Source: Channa striata (taxonomy: Eukaryota; Chordata; Actinopteri; Anabantiformes; Channidae). From it: a stretch of 64,000 nucleotides of DNA. The stretch covers positions 868,001 through 932,000 of the forward strand of contig CM065183.1 of assembly GCA_033026295.1 (NCBI GenBank). The letters are read 5' to 3'. Shown in pieces: positions 1 to 11,419 of the stretch (position 1 is the stretch's first letter; the number at the start of each line of letters is the position of its first letter). Made by a program: the position numbers and the translations under genes. The notes under the pieces were generated by a model. The model worked only from the letters and a program-made list of their open reading frames with translations, did no database searches and was not told the DNA's origin.

Positions 1-629
1 TTTCCCTCATGTGTTTTTGTCATTATAACATCTGTAAGACAGTACGGCTCTCTGAAATCCGAGTCCGGCCTGTGACCACATATGCATACTTGCTGCGATT
101 TTACAGTGAAATGCGAACAGCGACCACAGTTCTGATTATGATTGTTTTCATCATTTTTTGTTGGGGGCCATATTGTTTAATGGGGTTGGTTACAGCAATG
201 GGAGACTACACGTTCAACCCTGCAATGGACACGGTGGCCATCTGGCTAGCCTGGGCAAATGGAGCCATCAACCCTCTTATCTATGCCATGAGGAACCCCA
301 ATATATCCATGCTACTGGGACGGAGCAGAGAGGAAGGCTATCGGACCAGAAACATCGCTGCTTACCTCTCCAGCCACACTCAGAATCGTGAGATTCGGCT
401 TAACCAAGCTGAGAGGATAAGAGACCGCTATGTAAGTCGTGTAGGGATTAACAATAACAGCCGGCTGTCAAGTTCAAGTCCTAGTAAAGGAGGATGGGGT
501 GGAGAAGTAGCAATGTGGGCTTGTAAAAACCCAGCTGTGTTCTTCTGCAAGGACACCCAGCCCGACAATGCAACACTACCAAACTCTGTCAGCGCTCCAA
601 AGATGAAGACAGCTGATACCAGCCTGTGA
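1..629 (+). CDS. gpr135: G protein-coupled receptor 135, 3' part (partial)
   Basis: C-terminal part of an orphan class A GPCR of the plasma membrane; the rest lies upstream of the window. The frame is open from the window edge to a TGA at 627-629. Visible in order: the end of intracellular loop 3, TM6 with the CWGPYC (CWxP-type) motif, TM7 with NPLIY (NPxxY), then a tail of about 110 residues with the GYRTRN and WACKNP blocks and the terminal DTSL. These match my memory of human GPR135, including the last four residues, a class I PDZ-ligand pattern. The first ~14 codons (to about position 42) are pyrimidine-rich and do not look like the receptor, so an intron may end at the AG at 41-42, with the real exon starting near 43. 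No ligand or G protein can be inferred. The neighbour daam1 agrees with human 14q23. Confidence 0.88.
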   Translation, partial: SLMCFCHYNICKTVRLSEIRVRPVTTYAYLLRFYSEMRTATTVLIMIVFIIFCWGPYCLMGLVTAMGDYTFNPAMDTVAIWLAWANGAINPLIYAMRNPNISMLLGRSREEGYRTRNIAAYLSSHTQNREIRLNQAERIRDRYVSRVGINNNSRLSSSSPSKGGWGGEVAMWACKNPAVFFCKDTQPDNATLPNSVSAPKMKTADTSL

Positions 630-833
630 CAGTCTAGAAGAAATTTTGACCCTGTATTGGTTGTTTTGATCTTCTCTTTGGGCTCTAGAGACTATGCTGC
701 TATTACCAGTTTGGGACGTTTTGGGGGATTTACTTGATAGTGTTTGTCTTTTCAGATTATTGGTACTGTGGTACTACTTGATCAGATTTTGTTCCTGGAA
801 TTGAATTACCATATCATTTGTTTAAATACTACC

Positions 834-839
834 ATTAAA
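834..839 (+). terminator. candidate gpr135 poly(A) signal (ATTAAA)
   Basis: An ATTAAA hexamer about 205 bases after the gpr135 stop codon, followed by a T/G-rich stretch. It is a common variant signal and the first one downstream, so it could end the transcript. Not proven. Confidence 0.35.
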
Positions 840-3800
840 TTGCTGTTGCACCATAGCTAATGACAATGACATTTAAATGAATTTAATTTCCCTCCTGATT
901 GTGCAAGACACTCTAAGATCCTCTCATGACTCCACAGGACCTCCTGAAGAAACTCTTAAAATACCCCCAGGAATGGGAGGACAAGTAAAATATTATGATA
1001 GGACTATTACAGGTTTGTGTTGCAAGCGTCTTCATATTAGATTGTCTCCAGAGCTTGTCATTTACACCCTCCAACAGAGAAAGGATTTCAGCAGTGGCAG
1101 GTATTATGGTCCCTACCACTAGAAATTGTGGTGGATTGAATTTTATATAGGTATTTTTTTAACGTAATATGAAATAATTGCAATTAGAAATGACAGCCCC
1201 ATGAGCACTGGGTGCATGCTGTGTTTGCTCGTTAATCCATTGTTAACCCTACTGCTTTACTCTTCTATGGAAGTGACCAAAAACACAAAACATTGTAAAC
1301 AAGAAGTCCCTCTGGAGAACACGGTGGAGGTGTAATCCACAGGAGATATGTGGTGGTATATAAAAGGTGTAACAAAAATCCAGAAATAGGTCTGTAACGA
1401 TTATTATATAATTGTCTTATGTAGGATTTATACAATTGAGTTCTGCTTTTTTTACCAACCTTGCTTGTTCAGAAACACTACAAAGTGTAGGTCAACAGAA
1501 AGCGTCTCTGGTGAGGTGTTTAGTTAGTTCGGGAACAGTGCACCCCCAACTTCTTCTAATATCCACCACACTTATTATCTTGAATACTGCAGTAATCAAG
1601 TTAAGAGATTGAAATGTTCAATCCAAAAATGTTTAACAAAATTTAAAGTATTAAAATTCTGGCCACAGTGAAGGCTTAGTGGCTATTAATTTTGGAAGAC
1701 CACTAGCTATAGTGGCCAGTTAGCAAAAACTGTTATTGTCAAACCCCAATTGTTTCATATGTATATGCAGCATGTGGATATGGAAAACATAAAGAATCTA
1801 GCATTTCCATTTCCTTTTTCCTAAGTCTTTCACAAATCTACTGCTCACACCATTTTCAGACTGTCTTCATGCTTTAATGCTTAAAAGCCTAAAATTGCGA
1901 CACACTTTCCTAACAAGCAGTTTCTTTCTCATGTGAAAAATGACCTGACTCTCCGCTATCACAAACAAAGACAATACTATGGAACCAGTGAAGGCCTGGT
2001 CACACCTGAAATGAACACACAGAGGCTGTGCAGAAAAAAGTGATGTTTGATGTGCATACTGTGCAGTTTGCAGGCCTGGCTGTCATACTACTGCATCACT
2101 GACACCTGTCTCTAGATTATTTCTAAACCATATGCAGTATGCCTTGTGAAGCACTTTATGCTTTGACATGGCACATGTATAAAAAGCAGCTAGTTTAACA
2201 CAGTTAGTGGTCTTATGACAGTTTCCTGTTTGGGACTTTCCAAAATGGTTTACCATGAGTCAATGATACAAATACAAAAGAAGGTTTGGTACCATCTCCA
2301 CCCCAACTAGAACTGATTTACTTTGACAGGGGCTGCCACTTTGGGTATAGTTCACAGCACAATTGCAGTACTAAATAAAAGGCCAGGAAACCTGATATGG
2401 TCTTCACCAAAGTACACAAATATTTGTGATACCTTTGGCAGCAATAAGATCAAGCAAGTGCTTCCCGTAGCTGTGGATTAGTCTTGCACAACATTCAGGA
2501 GAATTTAGGGCCATTCTTTACCACTTCTTCTGAGGTTCAGCTTGCAGACAGTCGCCCTGACATTATCTGTAGGATACCTTGATTGTAGGCACTGATTTTT
2601 CCCTCCCTTTTCCCCTCCACACATCACAAGCATTACAGGTCCGAGACAGAGACAGTAAAGCTGTTGTTGATTTTTACACGGTTCTCTTTTATGCCATATG
2701 TAGTGCTGTCTTTTTCCTAAACTTTTCTACCATTGTTTTATTTGTGCTCTTGACGTTTTCCCATTTGTGTTGTAAAGTGTTCTAAGATTGTCTTTCAAGT
2801 GTGCTGCAGTGCTGTTTTTGGAGAACAATGCCTTCCTCAGTAGTGTCCTGCCTTAGATACTATGCCTTGTTCAATGTTTTGTGCATGGTGGACTTATGAA
2901 CAGCAATGTTAATCAAGACTTCAGCTGTTTGTTTTTTTTTTAACGTCATTAAGCCTTTCTGTTTTGTGCCTTGTCTCCTTGAAGAGTAGCAACAGTAACA
3001 AGTTTTCTTCATTTATGGACAGTATATCTAACAGTGGAATTTGATAAATTGTTAAAGTCTTTGAGATTTCACCAAACTCCTTCCATTTGCAAATCAACTC
3101 TTCATTGGAATTCTACTGATATGTTTTTTCAGATATTCAGGTGTTTTTTTCTTCCCAGGTCTTCATCACTTCCTTGAAGTCTACTGCACTGATTGGCCAG
3201 TGTTCCAGAACTCTCTGGTCCAACTTCTCAAACACCAGATTGATAGGGTTTAGATCGGGTGATTAACTAGTCATGCCTCTTCAGTATGAAGTGGTATTCG
3301 TGTTGATTAGGGATCACTTTAAGTATTGCCAGATCACCAAGTTACCGCCCCTTGCGTCACTGATGGTGTTAGGCAGGCATCTTTACATGGGCATCTGCTT
3401 CTGATACATGTTCTCAACTGTTTCGAGGATTTCTCCAACCCTTTTTTCTGATTTGCCAACCTTAGTAATTGTTGCTGTATGACTGCAGTCATTTTCTGTG
3501 CCTTGGTATCTCTTAGACTCAACAACTATAAATGAGGTTTCTCCCTTGTATTTGGTGGTTTTCCATTCATCAGTGGTGCATATCAGATTTGCACATCCTT
3601 AGCCTTGTCATCAGATTCACCGATTACAGTAGTTTTACTGAACTTTTGTTTCTCTGAAATATTTCTTATTAAATGCTGCCTTGACCAGGCCAGTTGGGGA
3701 ATCATAGCTGATGCTTTGTCGTATTAATTGTCTGACATGATGATCTGTATCTTTGTTTCTTTGTTTTTGTTTGTTGTCGTTTGACAGTTAACGCAGAATC

Positions 3801-5770
3801 ATTTTAACCACGACCACAGCTCTCGTTCTTTGACTCAAAAATTGCACATAGAATATTTTTTACTGCCAGAACAAACTGGCTGTTTTGTAAATTTGAAAGG
3901 TGTCCCAATTGGTTTTGGGTTTCATTGTTACATATACAGTAGGATTTGTCTTTGTAGGGTTGCTACAACAGGGAAAATTGTTTTAAAATGAAATAACTAA
4001 CTGCAGGAAACATAAGGTAAAAGTGTAACCAGGAAGTGATACTGATCACACTAGTCTCGCCTCTGTCAATATCAGGTGAGAGGGCAGACAAACACACTTT
4101 GCAGTTTTGTGAAAGATCAGAAGCATGCTGGTGATTTAGATTTTACACAGTACAAACATTCCCGTATAGCAAGTTATACTATTACTTTTTCCTCAATAAG
4201 AAGAACAATCAAATACACTGTGAACTTTCAGTGGTCATCACTTGGTCACTGATCGAATCTATGTACATTTAATAGCTGTTTTAGACAGTTCATTCATTTC
4301 AGGAGATCTGTAGAACCTTGGTTAATTACATTTATTTGAAAAATCATCATGCCATCTATCACCTAGAGGAGTGCTATCCCATCATAATCCTACAATTGCA
4401 CATTAGGATTTTGCTGTCAAACGTGAACCAGGATCTGGTCTTTGACAAGGATTCAGTACAGGTCGTGATTAAGCTTTAAAGGTTTAGCTTTGGAGCAACT
4501 TAAAACATGTTTACAGCAGCAATGCATTTGCAGCAGTATTGTTACTCTCTTTTGCCTGTTATCTTGCTGTGCATTCCAATTAATGAAGACATTTTTAGTA
4601 TAAGAATCTTTACGTGATCAAGCTTGAATGTTGTGTTACTTTTTGCCGTTAATGTAAATACACTCCAGTGTAAAGTTTAAAGTTTAGCACTACATTTAAA
4701 AAGACAAGCATCAGAGCTTCTGGAAAATGCATTTAACAACTGACAGTGTTGTAACATTCTGTAAATCCTGTATGATGTTACTAAAGAGCAGGATTTTACT
4801 GGTAGCACCTTGCTGGGTCCTACACTAGGCTGGATTACATACTGTACAGGGACTTTCTTCGCATGGGTACCTCTGAATGAGACTTTTGTACTTATGTTTA
4901 TAGTTAAACAGGTTGAACATGTCTGGTGTAAGTAACCAGGTCACCTCCATGTACTAATAAGACCGATGAGTAATAATGGAGGAGAGTGACTGCCTTCCAA
5001 CAAAAACTAAAACCTGGTTTGGGTATAGTATTTGCAGAGGAGGCCTTTTTTTAATGGGGTTGTTTTAGAAATACACAGCTGCTTATTTTTTATTTCCCTA
5101 GTAATAATTACAAACTTATATAATTAAACACAAAATAAAGGGTTACTAAAAGTCTTTTTTTTTTTTTTTTTTTGCCGTGGTATGTTCTTGTTGCCTGTTT
5201 TCACTTCATGTGTAAAGTTCAAATGAAATAAACCCACTTTAGGGGTTTATATACAGTAATAACTTTAGTTTTTAGTCAAGTGCAACTTTAAAGGAGCAAA
5301 AAAAAAATCATCATTTTTTTAAGTGCAGTGTCTAGAAGGACAGAGTATGTTGTCTCATGAAAGCTGGTTTATCCTGAGCCTAAAGGTCATGTTCCTTTGA
5401 AGGTTGTTAGTACAGAGGGCTATTTAAAGACCAATAGCCAGGACAGGAGATCTCAGAGGACAGCACACTGTTTTATTAGTCTGACAGATGCAGGAAGCAC
5501 GTGGCTTGATGAGCGTATTACAGAAAATCCTCTCTATCAGATATAGAAAGTATTTTGATGTTGGGTTTTATTATAAAATTATTTCCAAATTCAAAACGAA
5601 GCACATTGGTCTTTTTCACTGAGTTTCTATCGAACAATTCACATTCCCACAGTTACACACATTTACACCTGGAGACTGCTAAGCACAGCACAACACATTA
5701 GCAGAGACCACTGTAACTGCAGATCAAAGCTGAATCATTAGTCAGCCAACTTCAGCCAGGCTGATCACCT
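840..5770. other. intergenic DNA, no gene seen
   Basis: No open frame here looks coding. A T run lies at 5155-5173. From about 2260 to 3960 the text has the feel of an old, heavily mutated DNA-transposon copy, but I could not find inverted ends or a readable transposase, so it is left unclassified. Confidence 0.5.
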
Positions 5771-5777
5771 CCATTGC

Positions 5778-5876
5778 TAAATGGTAAATGGTAAATGATC
5801 TGCACTTATATAGCGCTTTTCTACCTGTTGGTACTCAAAGCGCTTTACACTGCTTCTTATCTACCCATTCACTGGA
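5778..5876 (-). repeat. SINE 3' tail fragment
   Basis: Tail of a dispersed fish repeat on the minus strand. Diagnostic words are TATATAGCGCTTTT, CTCAAAGCGCTTTACAC and ACCCATTCACT, the reverse complements of the tails at 11155-11412 and 61075-61292. The tRNA-like head is missing. Confidence 0.7.
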
Positions 5877-6231
5877 CTGAAATGAAACTATATAATGGGG
5901 AAAGGAGGTGTAGAACTCAGCTAACACAAGCAAGGGCAGTTGCAATAACTACGAAACACTGAGAAAGTCCTCATGACTACTACTAGAAGACTGTGACATG
6001 TTCAGTGTACTGAAAATGAACAGTTCATGAATGTGGTGAGGGAAGGCAAGATCATTAGGGCTCGGACAGAAACTGAGGAATATGAAGGCTGCAGCAAGGC
6101 GACTTATGTCCTGTATAACACACAATGCATAATGTGTATTTACAGTTGGACATTGTCCTGGATCTTTTCTTGATGACACTTTCAGCAGCATATTAGTTAA
6201 ATGCTATAATTTAGTTGGGCATTTCAAGGAT

Positions 6232-6322
6232 AGCTCCCCTCGGCGGGACAGACCACAGGGTCCCTCCTGGCTACATGTCGAAGCATCTGTGAACAAGACA
6301 CTGAACCCAAAGTTACCGAGTA
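6232..6322 (+). repeat. SINE middle-region fragment
   Basis: Contains the ACATGTCGAAGCATC and CAAGACACTGAACCC words shared with the copies at 10512, 11155, 32635 and 61075. Head and tail are not recognisable, so this is a broken copy. Confidence 0.55.
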
Positions 6323-7598
6323 ACAAGCCTCTGATGTCAGTACTGGTCGAACAGAGTTTGATGAATTCACCAGGCCAAAGAAACTGCTGAAACAATGCAG
6401 GATAGTACCAAAGCTTAATGATGGATTTTTGTTAAATACCACTGTTGCTGATTTTGTGACAGTGAGAAAAATTTGTCCAATAATTAGACAAGCTCTTTTC
6501 CAATGCAATGTGTGATAGACAGAGAGAAAGGGTAAAGAGGGGAGACTGTGTGTACTGGTGGAGTACATGTTACAAAGAAAAAGAAACTGTGTGTGTGCAG
6601 ATGTGTGTTTATTTTTATATTTTTTGTAGCTCCATCGTGGAGCTCTTTGGCAGTGAGAAATATGTTTTCATGCCCTTTTTGGTTACATACACTCTGCCAC
6701 CAGTAGAGAGCAGAGCCCGACAGCAGCTGTGGACTCTGGCCTCTACCGTGGTCTGCACACAGAAGAGCTCATGGCAAAAGGGAGTTAACACTGCACACAT
6801 ACAGTATGTCTACACCGGCCTCAACCGTGCCACGTGAAAGACTTGATAGTTGCAGTACACATTGTGGACAAGAAGAGTGCTGCTCTGGAACCAGAAGCTG
6901 TCTGACTACTGTACTGTAACAAGTGAGGACTCAAAAGTGATTAAAGGTTTATTTAAGCAGACACATGGCAGAAAAAATGTGCTGTAGTTTGTAGGCAGTA
7001 AAAGGGTCTTTCTGTTTCATTTGTTGGAATTTACTATTATTATACAGTAATTTATTGAATGTTAAACCCGTTCTGATTAAATGGTTTGTCTGGTTGAACT
7101 ATTGAGCTGATGTCTGATGTTAAAGCCAAATTTAAAATGCTTCTTACGTGTAACATCTAAGTTTTAATCATGATGGATAGTTACTTAACATTAGTTCACT
7201 GATTTGTTGTTGATTTGATTTGTCACTGATTTGTAACTATTGTTGCACAGGATTGAATTTTTGTTGATTTTGTATATATTAATCCAATATTGAATTGGCC
7301 TGTAATAAAAACGCTCAATTAATCTGTATTCAGGCAACATTTCTACATCATCTTTAAGGTAAGGTAATCTTTATCTTTTGTCCCCAATTGTAAATAAAGA
7401 AAACTTTACCTGAAAACCGTTCAGGTACCAGCAGATGATATGAAATGCAAAAGCACATCTCATTTTTTTTACCAAAAAGGACTTTAATCACTTAACAGAG
7501 TGATTTTGTAAGAGCAGGCTCATGCTAATGAGGACAGTAATCATTTGTAATCAGCTGATCAGCAACGGCTGATCAGATATGGAGAGCTAACCTCGCCA

Positions 7599-7621
7599 AC
7601 ACACACACACACACACACACA
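7599..7621. repeat. (AC)n microsatellite
   Basis: About eleven uninterrupted AC units between gpr135 and daam1. Confidence 0.95.
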
Positions 7622-7959
7622 ATGCACTGTAATAGGTGAGGTCTGGGAGTGACTGGCACCACCAGGAATGTTGTAGTGTGTGTTTTGAACAGCCTGACCC
7701 AGGCTGCTCTGTCAGTTTCTCTCTACATTCTTTGTGACAGACCGAGTGAATGCTGACACCAATCAATGCTCATGCATGGAAACAAATGGAAAGTAGAGAA
7801 GCTCATACACAAGAACAGACACGCTTTGGACAAATGAAGCAAATGTGAGAGGATGTTTATTTTCTTGGACACTTGCAACTTTCTGCCATTTGGGGCATTT
7901 GACTTTTCTTTCTCTTATGGATTTTGTATTTACACACTTTCTAACTGAAGAACCATCTT

Positions 7960-8238
7960 GTGGACTATGACTGCAGATTCAGTTTAAACGTGAATTTTGG
8001 CTCTAGACTTACTGGAACTGTCACAGAAGCTTCAATTTCACATTACACCACAAATCTTTCTTTGGATTATGTAAAAGCACCTAAAAAGACCTTTCTGTTT
8101 AGTCTAATCTTGGGGATCAGACAGCTGCGGTGAATGTTTAAGCTACGTTGACAGCAGAGCGACTGATGCTCATCTGACCCCTGACAATCGCTGCTAAAGC
8201 TGAACATGGCATCTCACTGTATCACATAGATACCAAAG
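7960..8238 (+). other. possible 5' non-coding exon of daam1
   Basis: The sequence up to 8238 ends in a near-consensus donor, AAAG/GTAAGA. It is somewhat richer in mixed sequence than its surroundings and holds no long frame. A remote 5' UTR exon of daam1, whose coding start is 9 kb downstream, is one explanation; a chance donor is another. The upstream edge is a guess. Confidence 0.2.
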
Positions 8239-8239
8239 G

Positions 8240-10160
8240 TAAGAAATACAGCTGGAACGACTGATGTCCTATAAAGGATAAAAACATCCTATCTGAACAT
8301 TTTTTTAAAAGGCTACACAAAAATTGGCCACCTGCATTGGTGAACACTATCCCTCTCGCCATAAGCCAATTAGGTTACTTAATCTTCAGTGTAGCGGCTT
8401 TGGTGTGACCAAAAATAATAGATGGTTAGAGCTTTACCTTCTTGCCACTATAATCCAAAGAACATATGTTGGTAAGATAAATTACTTTTGTGGTGTCCTC
8501 ACAGCCATTAGTTAGGCTTAGAGAAAGATTCGAGAAGGACTGAGGGCTGTGAAAAGGGCCCAAACAAAATCCATCCTTTTTCTCTAAGGGCTGTAAAATC
8601 AACCCATGAGCATTGTTTAGTCTAGTTTTTGCACTATTGGCACTAGCTTTTCAGGCAATTCAGCATTTTAAATTAGAAGTACTTTGGTGAATGAGATTAG
8701 TGTAAAAAATATAAGTTTATGCTACTTGGTTTACAGTTGTTGCATTCAGGTACCTAGGTCTTCCACTTTGTCTTTCTCTCACAAAAGGGTCGACTGTATG
8801 CCCTAGATTGCCACTGGCTGTAGTTTCTGGGGCTGTGACACAATATGTCACAGAACTGGTGCTATCAAAGACCAAATGCTGAGTCACCGTCATTATATAC
8901 TCAAGAACGTATGGCCTTGTACGACCACATAATAAAAAAAGAGAGTTTTGAGCAAAGTCAGCCCTTTAGGAACAAGCACTGATTCAGGCTGTGTTGAAAA
9001 TTCAGGTTCGTAAATGTCTCATTTTGATGTTCCTGTTCGTTCCCTGCAAAGAGCATCTACATAGACTTTTGTGTTTATTCAGGCAACACTCATGGTTCCT
9101 CTGATAATAAGTGTCCACACACTGAAAATATTAATTTGACTAATGCTTCGTAAACACCAAACCAAATGTCACAGCCCAGAACATGATGAAAAAATGTCTC
9201 CCCCCTTCTCTTTCTTTTTATTAACTTCTTCCAGACATTGTAATTTATAAAAACCTTGTTTGTACAGTTCTACCTGCTGTAATTTTGTTTTAATATTTGT
9301 TGTGAAATTGGATTCAATTTTCATTTCAGTTCTCTAAACTAAAATAATGTAGTTTGACAATATCTGCACAATAGATTTGAATTTTCTCATTGCACAGATA
9401 GTGAACTGACTACACCAAGTCACCATTAATGAACACTTATAATAAGTTAAGCCTGGTGTTTGAGGTCAGTAACGGTGTGTGTTCAGGAACCATAGAAGCT
9501 AACTGCATGTGTCCTGAACAAATGCAAATGGTAAACTCAATAAAATACAGCTAAAATAAACAAAATAAGTCGGATGCCTGCAACACACCAGCTCCCCAGG
9601 AGGGACACAGGAAGCCCTCTTGGATTTGACTGACTTTTAGGTGGGGAAAAAAGAATTATGGAATGCTATGTGTGATTTAGTTGTGCTAGAATGGTTTAAG
9701 AGTCCGTTGCCTGTCCACATCTTGCAGATGTGTTTATGGCAGGTGAATATGCTTTAAGACCTCCTAGTGAGTCCGTATTTGGTCAGGTGATGTCCATGAA
9801 GTGAATTATCGGAGGCTTCTAATAAAAACATCAGGTCTACCTTTCAGGTGTTGCCGATGGGTCCGCTCTGGATGTTTTGACGTCTGTTTCTAAATGTCAT
9901 TCATCATTTCCTCTGGTCTCACCTTTAAAATATATTATGTAGCAGTGTAAATAATAATCCAGCTCACCTATACCTGATTTTGGTGGTTGAGGAACTACTC
10001 TAATATCTGCTTTCGATTGTGTGTTTCCACTGGCGAAGTATAAGACTGTAGACCAGGGACAGACAAATGTATTTAAATGTATAATACGACACTGGTTATT
10101 ATATTAGTGCCCTGGCTTGGAGAGATGACTGAAAATAACACCATTTGCATTGCCTAAAAT
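8240..10160. other. intergenic DNA, no gene seen
   Basis: AT-rich sequence with only short random frames. I see no conserved protein, RNA gene or clear repeat here. Confidence 0.5.
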
Positions 10161-10161
10161 G

Positions 10162-10897
10162 CACTGTGCCTATAAAAGTATAAAAGTATAAAGATGTTTC
10201 ACCCTCATGATCAATGTTGGCATCATCCCATGGAGTTCAGTGAAATCCATCATTAGGAAATGTAAGGAATAAGGTACATGTCTAAATCTGCCTAGAACAG
10301 GCCGTCCTTAAACTGAGTGATAGTTTGTAGATAGACTAGTAAGAGAGGCCAACGACACAACAAAGAAATGGTTTATTGACAACAAGGTGAATGTTCTGGA
10401 GTGGCTGAGTCAAAGCCCAGATCTCAATCCAATAGAGGGATTGTTCCCGACCGATTCCCACGCAACCTAACAAAGTTTGAGCAGTTTTGCAAAGAAGAAT
10501 ACAAAACAGAGTCAGGGGTTCAATTCCCCTTTCCTTCTTGCTGCATGTCGAATGTCGAAGCGTCCTTGGGGAAGACACTCAACCCCAAGTTGCTGCCAAG
10601 GTGCCCTGCATGGCAGCCATTGCCATCGTGTACATATATGTGTGTACCAAATTACTCTGTAAGGCACTTTGGATAATAGCGTCTCCCTGAAGGGGGTGAA
10701 TAATTAATTATATTTATGCAAACACTTCATCTTTTATATCTTTAATTAATTGACTTAACTTTGTAGAAACCTGTTTTAAGGTATTTTAGTGAAATTGCTT
10801 TGTCAAAGTCTCCAACTTATATTGACCATGATGGGTTCATATCTCAATAAAAGGGGAAACATCCAAGGTGGGTGAATACTTTTTATAGGCTCCGTAC
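10162..10897 (+). mobile_element. Tc1-like transposon relic with inverted ends
   Basis: The left end has GCCTATAAAA at 10168-10177; the right end has its exact reverse complement TTTTATAGGC at 10881-10890. A CACCC near 10200 is mirrored by GGGTG near 10870. Inside, at about 10392-10436, a frame reads VLEWLSQSPDLNPIE, the block around the third catalytic acidic residue of Tc1/mariner transposases. The transposase is otherwise reduced and interrupted, and the element is split by a SINE at about 10512-10690. Dead copy. Confidence 0.7.
10512..10690 (+). repeat. tRNA-derived SINE nested in the Tc1-like relic
   Basis: Carries a B-box-like GGGTTCAATTCCCC at about 10517-10530, the GTCGAAGCGTCC and AAGACACTCAACCCC middle words, and a tail GGCACTTTGGATAATAGCGT. 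Tc1-like sequence resumes on the far side (GGGGGTGAATA), so the SINE landed in the transposon and is younger. Confidence 0.65.
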
Positions 10898-11154
10898 TTG
10901 AAAAGCTGGCCGGTTAGCTTCAGTGAGCTTTAATAACAGTGATGAACATGCACTGAAAACAATGACAGACTGATACTTGTAAATGGGAAAGTTTCCCTTA
11001 CCCCAAGGGAATGATAAATTGTACTGTGTTTATAAATAATGTCAGTAAGAGGCAGCGGTGGACACGTGAGCCCATGTGAGGTGTAACAGATTGGGTTCCC
11101 AAGTGTGTCAGTTACCAAAATGGATTAGAAAGTGGCCACTTCTCCCATAGAAGC

Positions 11155-11412
11155 CGGGGGCAGCTGTGGCACAGTAGGTATCACAGTCATCCACCAACCC
11201 CTCAGTCGCTGGCTCAATCCCGGCCCCCCTGGTCACACCCTGAACAGTACCTGAAAAAAGACACTGAACCCCCGCTTAGCTGCCCCAATTGAGAATAGCA
11301 GCTCCCCGATCAGTGCATGAATGTGAGTGTGAATGGTTGAATAAGAAGCAGTGTAAATCACTTTGAGTACCAACAGGTGGAAAAGTTCTATATAATTGCA
11401 GACCATTTACTC
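11155..11412 (+). repeat. tRNA-derived SINE, near full length
   Basis: The head has an A-box-like TGGCACAGTAGG (about 11167-11178) and a B-box-like GGCTCAATCCC about 35 bases later, the two internal promoter elements of RNA polymerase III. The body holds AAGACACTGAACCCC, and the tail GTGAGTGTGAATGG then ACTTTGAGTACCAACAGG. It is the best-preserved member of the family in this window. It is not a functional tRNA gene: the cloverleaf cannot be completed. Confidence 0.75.
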
Positions 11413-11419
11413 CTTGTTT

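Noticed and set aside
6508..6837. 109-codon plus-strand frame
   Set aside because: No family resemblance, no promoter or splice context.
11155..11235. tRNA gene
   Set aside because: Has A and B boxes but no complete cloverleaf; it is the head of a SINE.
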